From Manduca sexta (taxonomy: Eukaryota; Arthropoda; Insecta; Lepidoptera; Sphingidae), in assembly GCF_014839805.1 (NCBI RefSeq), contig NC_051139.1:3906001-3970000 (forward strand): DNA of 64,000 nucleotides. Direction: 5' to 3'. The first letter of the stretch is position 1. Each line of letters starts with the position of its first letter. A model generated the notes under the pieces. It searched no databases. It was not told where the DNA came from and saw only the letters and a program-made list of their open reading frames with translations. Both the position numbers and the translations under genes were made by a program. Of the stretch, positions 56,834-64,000 are shown in pieces.

Positions 56834-58139
56834 CCTAGTCTTGCCATAAATATTGTAATAAAGAAAAAAGAAAATTGTTAACTGCAAATAACATTTATTA
56901 CTTTTACAGTGTGTCAGTTTAATACATAAATATAAAACAATTAAAAATATAAAAAGCTTATTCGAAGTGGTCTCCATTGGCTGCAATACAGTCCTTTAAA
57001 CGATGAGGCCAGTTATCAATAGAAGCACGCACTCTTTCCATGGGAAAATTCTTCACTGCCAATCGTATAGATTGTTTTAGGGACTCCAAATTATCATGGC
57101 GTTTAGAGCAAGCTGTACTCTCTAAAACTGACCACAAATCATAATCCAGCGGATTAAGATCGGGACTAGACGACGGCCAGTCTTCAGCTCTGATGAAGTC
57201 CGAAACGTTCGATTCCAACCAAGACTGCGTGGACCGAGCTTTATGACCCGGCGCCGAGTCTTGCTGGAAGGACCATACTTGGTTATTGAACATGGTGATG
57301 TTAAGGGGCTTAACTACCTTCTCAAGAATGGTATCTTGATACACTTGTGCCGATGTTTTGATACCTTTTTCACAAAAATATGGCTCAGTCACTCCTTCAT
57401 AGCTAACACCCCACCAAACCATCACTGAAGTCGGATAATGTCCACGTTGCACTCTGTCGACTAATTGGGAAGCTTCCTTAGAGCTTTGAGCATAAATACG
57501 GTCATTTTGTTTGTTAAAATGTTGCTCAATTGTAAAAATTTTCTCATCCGTAAACAAAATTTTTCTGTGACCTCCCTTTGCGTACCGCTTCAGTAGTTGT
57601 TTCGATTTTACCACCCTATTCTTCTTTAAATTATCAGTTAAGAAATGGCCAGTGCGTCTCTTATAGGCTGCAAGTCCTAAGTCATCTTTTAAAATACGCG
57701 ACATGGTTCTAGGTGCTATCTTCATTTCCCGAGATAAAATCTTTTGCTTTCGGACAGGATTTCTTCGAATTCTTTCCCTTACTGCTTTGACCACCTTTTT
57801 CGTACGAACACTACGTGGACGGCCAGATCTTTTCTGTCACAAACAGAGGAGGTCTCATTGTACCTATTAATAGCCCGGTACACAAACATTTTACTAATAC
57901 CAAGTGTATGGAGAGTTTTAAAAATTGCATTTGGCTCCATACCTACTTTGTGTAATGCTATCACAGCGATTCGGTTCTCTTTATCACCCCACACCATTTT
58001 AATATCGCAAAATATTTTACAATGTATTGGCGCCAAAATGAGAAAACACAATGAACAATCGTATAAAAATGACAGATTCGAAATTCAAATGTAATATTTT
58101 TTTATAATTAAGTGTAACAGTATTTATGGCCAGACTAAG
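56834..58139 (-). mobile_element. maT-type mariner (DD37D), 1306 bp, complete ends
   Basis: Terminal inverted repeats of about 27 bp: left CCTAGTCTTGCCATAAATAT, right (reverse-complemented) CTTAGTCTGGCCATAAATAC, with about 22 of 27 positions equal. TA duplications stand at 56832-56833 and 58140-58141, the mariner signature. The interior carries a single transposase gene on the minus strand. Length fits the family. The element ends 363 bp upstream of the Dpr exon, inside its upstream intron or flank. Confidence 0.93.
56958..57997 (-). pseudogene. DD37D mariner (maT) transposase, one frameshift
   Basis: Cut-and-paste transposase that binds the inverted repeats and moves the element into TA sites. 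Translation starts MVWGDKENRIAVIALHKVG at 57997. The N-terminal helix-turn-helix continues to about 57834. There a run of four A (minus strand, 57830-57833) seems to have lost one base, because the DNA-binding linker RSGRPRSVRTKK is only readable in the next frame. From 57794 the frame is open for 278 residues to the stop. The catalytic Asp residues of this part are D83 (FTDEKIF), D179 (FQQDSAPGHKA) and D217 (PDLNPLDYDLW), with 37 residues between the last two, which defines the DD37D/maT group. Total length about 346 residues is normal. The single frameshift makes it inactive as read. Confidence 0.9.
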
Positions 58140-58502
58140 TATGCATGCGAACTAAATTCTATTATGCAAAGTCTTATGCGCAAATATTTTTTTAATATTT
58201 TTATTTTTATTTACAACAAAAAATGAGAATTCATCCTAGCTGAATTAAGGTCACAGCGGCCAATCTCAATTCATTCATTCATTACAATTTATTACTTCAT
58301 GACTTTAGTCTTGGTTGCATGATGGGCGAAATGCATTATCTTGACCTAATGCAATAACCCTTCTTTGAATGAAACATGTTCAATAGTCCATATTTTAAAC
58401 GCAAAAATAAACAAATAAAATTACGTTGACGGAAAGAATTTGCAATATTTAAACTTATGTGTACCTTATATTTAAAGTATTTAAGTGGAATTTTGTTTGC
58501 AG
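58140..58502 (+). other. 3' end of intron before the Dpr exon
   Basis: AT-rich sequence ending in a weak pyrimidine tract and TTTTGTTTGCAG, a good acceptor. No repeats recognised between the mariner and the exon. Confidence 0.6.
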
Positions 58503-58630
58503 TGCCGTCAGCCCGTATCCTCGGCGGGCCGGACCTGCACGTGGACATCGGCTCCACGATCAACTTGACGTGCCTCATCCAGTTCAGTCCGGAACCGCCC
58601 GCGTACATATTCTGGTACCACGAGGACGAG
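58503..58630 (+). CDS. dpr: Dpr-family exon: first half of second Ig domain (partial gene)
   Basis: Dpr proteins are neuronal surface proteins with two Ig domains. They bind DIP partners and specify synaptic connections. The exon follows TTTGCAG and ends before GTGAGC. It begins with two bases completing a split codon (phase 1), then 42 codons: PSARILGGPDLHVDIGST, then INLTC, then FSPEPPAYIFWYHEDE. The Ig B-strand Cys is at 58571, the C-strand Trp at 58613, and an NLT glycosylation site overlaps the Cys region. The domain's second Cys must lie in a later exon. The GGPDLHV ... GSTINLTC ... PEPPAYIFWYH pattern is closest, from memory, to the Dpr6/Dpr10 group. Codons are GC-rich against the surroundings. 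The first Ig domain exon and the following exon were not found; Dpr genes are known for very long introns. Confidence 0.9.
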
Positions 58631-58910
58631 GTGAGCGGAAGAAAAGTAATTATTGCATTTTATTACTTGTTATTCGATTTTTTTTAATGCCGCATTGCAT
58701 CGTACTAATAAATAAAGTTTAACTTTAAATTTAAGTTGAATCGTGGTAGCTGAATTCGAAAAGAATGTTAGTGAAAAATCGAATTCATTGGGCATTCAGC
58801 CCAATTCTTTTTTCCATAATATAATTTGGGTATAGTAAAAGTATATGAAATACTTAACTATTTCAGTTTAGCCTTGGCAATAGCATTCGAATAAGTAACA
58901 TTTAATTCAT
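58631..58910 (+). other. Intron after the Dpr exon, donor GTGAGC
   Basis: The donor GAG/GTGAGC is close to consensus. The reading frame runs on for 19 codons before a stop at 58685-58687, as expected for intron. No next exon was recognised up to 64000, so the intron is probably longer than 5.3 kb. Confidence 0.6.
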
Positions 58911-59216
58911 TTACTGGTAGGTTTGTCATACGTGAGAGTCGGCCTGGGTAGGTACCATCTCGATGACTATTTCTGCTACCAAGCAGCGGTGTGTAGTCAC
59001 TGTTGTGTTCCGGTTTGGAGAACATTGTAGCTAGTGTACCTTCTGGACATAATAAGACTTAAAATTTCATGTCTCAGGACGGCGAGCGCAGTGGAATACC
59101 AAACAATACTTTGTAATTAAAGGTGTTGCATGGTATTTATTTCTACTGTTTATGGGCGGTTATATCGTTTTCCATCAAGCGAGAGGCAACTCGTCTCGTC
59201 ATTCAAAGCAATAAAA
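58911..59216 (+). repeat. Repeat family C, full-length plus-strand copy
   Basis: TTTACTGGTAGGTTTGTCAT through CAGCGGTGTGTAGTCACTGT to CGTCATTCAAAGCAATAAAA. The AATAAAA end suggests RNA-mediated copying. It lies about 280 bp downstream of the Dpr exon. Confidence 0.75.
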
Positions 59217-59813
59217 TCCATAATTAGTATATTTGCAATCTAGCAGTATTGTTCGTAGTATAAGTCGTTGCGGTGCGGCAAATTTTTTATATTAGATATT
59301 TTATTTTTGATAATTAAATATTTGAGATAGCTCAAGCCATTAACTTAAGCGGTTTCAAACACCGCTCGATTACAATTTTAATATTAACATAGTAAAGTTT
59401 GATAATGATATTTAAAAATTGAATCAGTAATAATTTGTTATTTTTACGATCAAATTCAAACGATGATTTAAATATTTATTATTCTACGCTATCCAGAGAT
59501 TACTTATTATACCTATAAACTAAAATCATCCATAAACATTATGGGAATTAATTATTAACCTGAAGGGTTGCCTGCCTTAGGGTATACAAGCGTCTATATC
59601 TATCTATGTATGTATCTGTACTTGTGTATACAGAACAAGCAGCATATAGCAGCTATACAAGGACATGACGTGACATGAATTGAAATAACTAAATGCGACT
59701 ACCTCGCTCTTTGCTACATAACAAAATAAATCGCAAATATTTTTTAAACCGTCAGCGCGCACTTAAAAACAAAATCTAATAAATGTTATTTAATTAACAA
59801 GTACTTACACGAT
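59217..59813. other. No gene seen
   Basis: Intron-like AT-rich DNA. Confidence 0.35.
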
Positions 59814-59934
59814 ATTGAAATAAAACTATTTACGGGTGTTATCGCGGTTGTTTATATTATTTTCTCCTGACGTTTCGAAGATTGCCTTCATGTTCCCCGG
59901 ACTCAGCTCGCTCCGTAAATAGTTTTATTTCAAT
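59814..59934. mobile_element. Repeat family F with perfect 22-bp inverted ends
   Basis: The left end ATTGAAATAAAACTATTTAC then GG is exactly repeated in reverse at 59913-59934. The interior has CTCCTGACGTTTCGAAGATT. 121 bp. Probably a MITE-like or stem-loop element. Confidence 0.65.
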
Positions 59935-59991
59935 GTCTAACATTCGCTTAAACATAAGAATTTATATACTTACACGACTTAAAAGACCTAC

Positions 59992-60152
59992 CAGTATCAA
60001 AGGGTCTATAACTGGATTCCTGCCAGCTTCCTTTTCGTAATTTGTATAAAATCCAATTATTAGAACGATTTGCAGACCTCATTTATTCATATTATTAGTA
60101 CCAATAAGTTGTTTCGGTTTATCTTTAGGAAAAATTCAACCTCCGCCATTGC
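59992..60152 (-). mobile_element. hAT-like MITE, diverged
   Basis: CAGTATCAAAGGGTC and CCTCCGCCATTG ends. Interior TGGATTCCTGCCAGCTTCCT and CGATTTGCAGACCTCATTT. Flanks share only the last four bases (CTAC). Confidence 0.6.
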
Positions 60153-61081
60153 ATGCTACACTATAAAATATATGCGTGTAACGCACCTCTCAGTGACGTT
60201 CCTGATAATACCACAATATCCAATTACTCAATAAATACCAATCACCAAACAGCTCGTGATATAATACTAACAACTTCATATTGATATAATCTCACTTTTA
60301 GCCGGACAGGAGTCTTTACCTAAAGGATTATTACGAACCATTGGATAATATTGCAACTGGAGATCGACTCCACTGTTAACGTCATAAATTGACAGAAAAA
60401 AACTTGTATCCGACAATCCTAGCCCGAACCCCTTCCTAACCTGACGCCTGTCCAGATAACAGAACCGGATATTTCTCGAGTTTTCCTCCTTTACAAGCCA
60501 TCTCGAGAATAGATTTACATTTATCGGTGTGCCTCAAACACCAGCGCGGTTTGAAATTGTAATGACAGCTAAAAGACAGTGTCAGATGTTAAATATTTTA
60601 TCAGAAATTCAATAGGGCTATTTGAATTTAGTCCATATTTTGCAAAGCAAATAGTTGGTCTAATAGTAGGGATTTCTATTTTAACATAACGAAATTCCTT
60701 TAAAGGTTTTTACTGAATTCACCGGTCTAAGCCGTCCTACCGACTAAACCCCACCATGCTACACTCTCGTGCATATATCATGGTACATGCAACAGTAATC
60801 CTCGTAGATATCAGCTTTTGTGCAGAGCCATTCGCATCTCTGTTAAATTTGCTTTCGCCCAGTCCATGTATACTTACTGTTTTACCCTGTAAGTCTTCTG
60901 TCAATCTGAAAACAACACTTGCTACGCTACTTTAAGACTCATCCATTAAATACGAATATTTTCACCTAAATTCCCAGATTTACTATTGTGGTTTTGAATT
61001 ATTTTATAGTTTAGTGCGAATACGGCGTGTGACAAATTATCTTATTAGTATTAGTATTAGGGCGTATAAACATTTAAATTA
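60153..61081. other. No gene seen
   Basis: AT-rich. A minus-strand D-arm-like TTTAGTCGGTAGGACGG near 60740 is discussed under rejected items. Confidence 0.35.
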
Positions 61082-61210
61082 AACTATTTTACGAATTTTA
61101 TCACGGTTTTAATATTTAACTTTTCTCCCGATGTTTCGAAGACTTTGCAGCCTTCATGGTCACGGGGGGGACTGACTTAATTTAAATGTCTAACATTCGC
61201 ATAAACTTAA
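61082..61210. repeat. Repeat family F, copy 3 (diverged)
   Basis: CTCCCGATGTTTCGAAGACT and TTCATGGTCACGGGGGGGAC. The inverted ends are eroded. Confidence 0.6.
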
Positions 61211-62168
61211 GAAATCATTAGGGCATATAAAATTAAACATAGTTTTGATTGATATTTTTTTCAAAACTTGCTCTTTTTTATTGTATATCTAAGGTTCGAG
61301 TAACGTATTGTAATAGATTATTTTAGGCAGTAAAAACTTTGAAACAGAAAATATAACACCCAGCAACTACAAAATGCATATATTGCGAATATTATATCCA
61401 TGTTACTTATCACCGTAGAAGGTTTGAATACAATAGCTAATCAAATAATTGGTAGACTTGTCCCTCATCACCGCATTACAACATAAGCTAGACCACAACA
61501 CGGATAATCCTGACGTGTGGTCACCACACTGCGGCATTGTCACCCACGCGCGAACACTGATAGTATTAATATTGTTACGTACTAACAATAATAATTATTC
61601 TAATCTACGCACAAATCACGTTCGAAGCGATATCTTCCGCTTGGAATGGGACAATTACTCAGGACTTGAGATAGTTTCTCGGGATAAGATTGTGCGTTGA
61701 CAATCCCATGTAATTTTAATTAACACGGTGAAAACATTGGCACTTATAAACATATTTATAGATTCATAATCATACATGGCTATTATGATATTGTATTACT
61801 TAATGAAACCACATACTGTGAAAATAAAACCACAATAAGTTGCTTTAACCGTAGATGTGAAATAAAAACATATAAGTAAGCTTCGACCAAAATAAATATC
61901 AATGAAAAATAATTTAAAATTTAGACGCCTCTACTACTTTAGGAGTATTCGTCGCAACAGCATCACACTTTCAGTCAGAAATACACTCACGCACACGCCG
62001 TATTCAGACCTAACTATAAAGTAAAAAAAAAACAGAATATTAATACTGGGATTCATGCTGAAAACATGCCCTATTAAGGAATATTTTGTTGTACAATGTT
62101 AGCAGAGGTAAAGACGAGTATGTGGTATCATTTATTACCGCGATGTCAAAGTAATATAGTGCGTGTAT
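61211..62168. other. No gene seen
   Basis: AT-rich, with small frames near 61403-61700 that lack domains. Confidence 0.35.
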
Positions 62169-62317
62169 CAGTGGAGAAGGGTGTAATTTTCCGAAAAGGA
62201 ACCCGACACAACATAATTTGGGTGCATAAATGCGGTCTCCAAATTGTTTTAATAATTTTACATAAATTACGAAAGGGAAGCCGGTAGGAATCGGATTATA
62301 TGGACTCTTCGCTACTA
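62169..62317 (+). mobile_element. hAT-like MITE
   Basis: CAGTGGAGAAGGG and CTCTTCGCTACTA ends. Flanks GCGTGTAT (62161-62168) and GCATGTAG (62318-62325) match at 6 of 8. Interior AAGCCGGTAGGAATCGGATT as in the family. Confidence 0.75.
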
Positions 62318-62339
62318 GCATGTAGAATCATATAATATT

Positions 62340-62668
62340 ATATAATAATAATATTAGCCCTGTATTATATACTTGCCCACTGCTGGACACGGGCCTCCTC
62401 TACTACTGAGAGGGATTAGGCCTTAGTCCACCACGCTGGCCTAGTGCGGATTGGTAGACTTCACACGCCTTCGAAATTCCTATAGAGAACTTCTCAGATG
62501 TGCAGGTTTCCTCACGATGTTTTCCTTCACCGTTAAAGCGAACGATAAATTCACAAAGAATACACACATGATTTTAGAAAAGTCCAAGGTGTGTGCCCTT
62601 GGGATTTGAACCTGCGGATATTCGTCTTGGCAATCCGTTCCACACCCAACCAGGCTATCGCCGCCGAA
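62340..62668 (-). mobile_element. SINE family A, full-length minus copy
   Basis: ATAATATTAGCCCTGTATTA tail through CTACTACTGAGAGGGATTAG to CCAACCAGGCTATCGCCGCC (A box reversed, one change). It starts 23 bp after the adjacent hAT-like MITE. Confidence 0.88.
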
Positions 62669-64000
62669 GGATAAACAAAGAACAAAAACAAAGCTAAAAA
62701 GTACGGACATAAAATGTATAGTTTATTAGTTTAACTTCCCTTACACTCCAGACTTACAATAAACACCTGAAATACCATTAAAGACAGCGAAACTATAAAA
62801 ACTTCAACACGTTTATTATTCAAAACTGGCATTCATTCCCGCAATAAAAACGCCATGAAACTGCGTTGTTGCGAACTTAATTTAATAAATATGGAATAGC
62901 TCGCCATCCATCAAAGGCGATATTAATTTCTTTGTAAATGGGTCTGTGGGACGGCGGCCGTAATCAAGTTGTGCCAGATATCAATATTAAGAGTGTCAAA
63001 TATAATACTAGACGTGAACAAATTAAATTAAATTATCTCGCATTAATATGACGTCTGGTTTAACAGCATTTTTTTAACGTCCCACTGTCAGCGATTTGGG
63101 TTCGTAACTTCAACCTTTACTCTTGATTTGTGCCTTAAATACTTTTTATTATCGATGTATCAATTTGTACAAAATAAATTATTTTGTGATAATATTTAGA
63201 GTTCAAATCACAGCTTGATTACAAAAAGTGAAACATCTATATATAGTATATAGATGCCCTATTACTTGTTTTACCTGTCCATTCCACAAAATAAATAGGG
63301 TATAATATACTCTGTTGTATGCATTGTTCAAATACCACTCAATAGACGAGTACGGTTCTACAATACATTGCCAATAGTACATAAGCAGTACAAGAATGCG
63401 CGGCTTGAATGTATCTCACGATATGGACGACACCTCATTAGACTCGCTCCCACGAGTTATTTGCCTGAGAAAAATAAAACATGGCAACTCTGTGACGAAC
63501 AAAAATTTCATAAACAATCATTTAAGTTTTTTAGCTACTTATATACAGAAAAGGAAGATAAAAATGTGTAAAAAATTATGTTATTTTTCACATAACAATG
63601 ATAGTATTATCCTTATTGTATTTCGTGTGACCAGTCACATATTTGAATTTCGAACAAAGCAATTATTCGGGAAGTCTCTATCTGTTTATTTCCTCTCTGA
63701 ATATGGTATTATCTACATGGGTAAATATAAAGGTTTGGCTCCACGTAAACTTCCGGGGTTCGGGCGTTGACAGCGCCGTATGCTGTCAGACTGTCTAAAT
63801 ATCATTTTATATAAACGTTAGGTGACAAAACACTGACAGAGCTTCGGTGACGGATGTGTGTGCTCGGCTTAATAATATAGTGCGCCTATAAAATTGTATA
63901 CATTTTAAAATAATACTTTTGTGATATCGCAACTACACTTAAATCTATGTTATGCATAGTGCAGGCTAAATAAAAAATACCTTGCAGTGCTGATCTCATG
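62669..64000. other. No gene seen to the window end
   Basis: AT-rich. Overlapping frames at 63368-63571 and 63396-63770 (67 and 124 codons) have no recognised domain and no codon bias. A small GC patch with GGCGGCCGTAATCAAG lies at 62950. Confidence 0.35.

Noticed and set aside
57243..57428. Plus-strand frame inside the mariner
   Set aside because: Antisense shadow of the transposase.
60720..60765. Minus-strand D-arm-like TTTAGTCGGTAGGACGG
   Set aside because: No B box or acceptor stem follows, so a tRNA gene or SINE cannot be supported.
63396..63770. 124-codon plus-strand frame
   Set aside because: AT-rich composition with no recognisable motif and no splice or promoter context.

Overview
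The window looks like lepidopteran (butterfly or moth) nuclear DNA. It is AT-rich and almost gene-free. It is crowded with short interspersed elements of kinds typical of Lepidoptera: tRNA-derived SINEs, Helitrons with 5' TC and 3' CTAG ends, an R1-clade LINE tail, a DD37D mariner of the maT type, and many MITEs. Species cannot be fixed from sequence alone.

Only one exon of a conventional gene is convincing. It is a 128-nt exon at 58503-58630 (+) encoding the first half of the second immunoglobulin domain of a Dpr-family cell-surface protein, a neuronal adhesion and recognition family. It has a clean acceptor and donor. Neither flanking exon was found, so much of the window may be intron of this gene or its intergenic neighbourhood. 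A second coding candidate is a 30-residue, nine-cysteine Gly/Cys-rich ORF at 35283-35375 (+). It has a good start context and an AATAAA 129 nt downstream of the stop, and it lies between two oppositely oriented SINEs.

Layout: 0-5 kb holds palindromic MITEs, SINE copies and small Helitrons. At 6.4-7.7 kb and 10.4-11.7 kb are two sister Helitrons, each carrying seven 123-bp tandem units. At 13-16 kb are local tandem duplications, including four units of about 220 bp. At 20.7-21.9 kb is a 1.2-kb foldback element with arms of about 505 bp. From 22 to 32 kb are scattered SINE and repeat copies, a Harbinger-like MITE and a 130-bp direct repeat beside a GC-rich island. At 32.7-33.9 kb is a truncated, frameshifted R1-clade LINE. 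From 35 to 43 kb are the Cys-rich ORF, SINEs, Helitrons and hAT-like MITEs. From 44 to 48 kb are a GC-rich block, a TTA-flanked MITE and an E-box palindrome. At 49.3-50.4 kb is a minisatellite of about ten units. From 51 to 56 kb are hAT-like MITEs, one carrying a nested Helitron, plus GC-rich islands. At 56.8-58.1 kb is a nearly complete mariner 363 bp upstream of the Dpr exon. The remainder is intron-like sequence with more MITEs and SINEs.

There is no operon, CRISPR, phage or defence system here; the content is eukaryotic. The main interest is mobile-element structure: ends, target-site duplications, nesting and palindromes that can be read directly. The tiny Cys-rich ORF and a few GC-rich islands that could be regulatory add to this.
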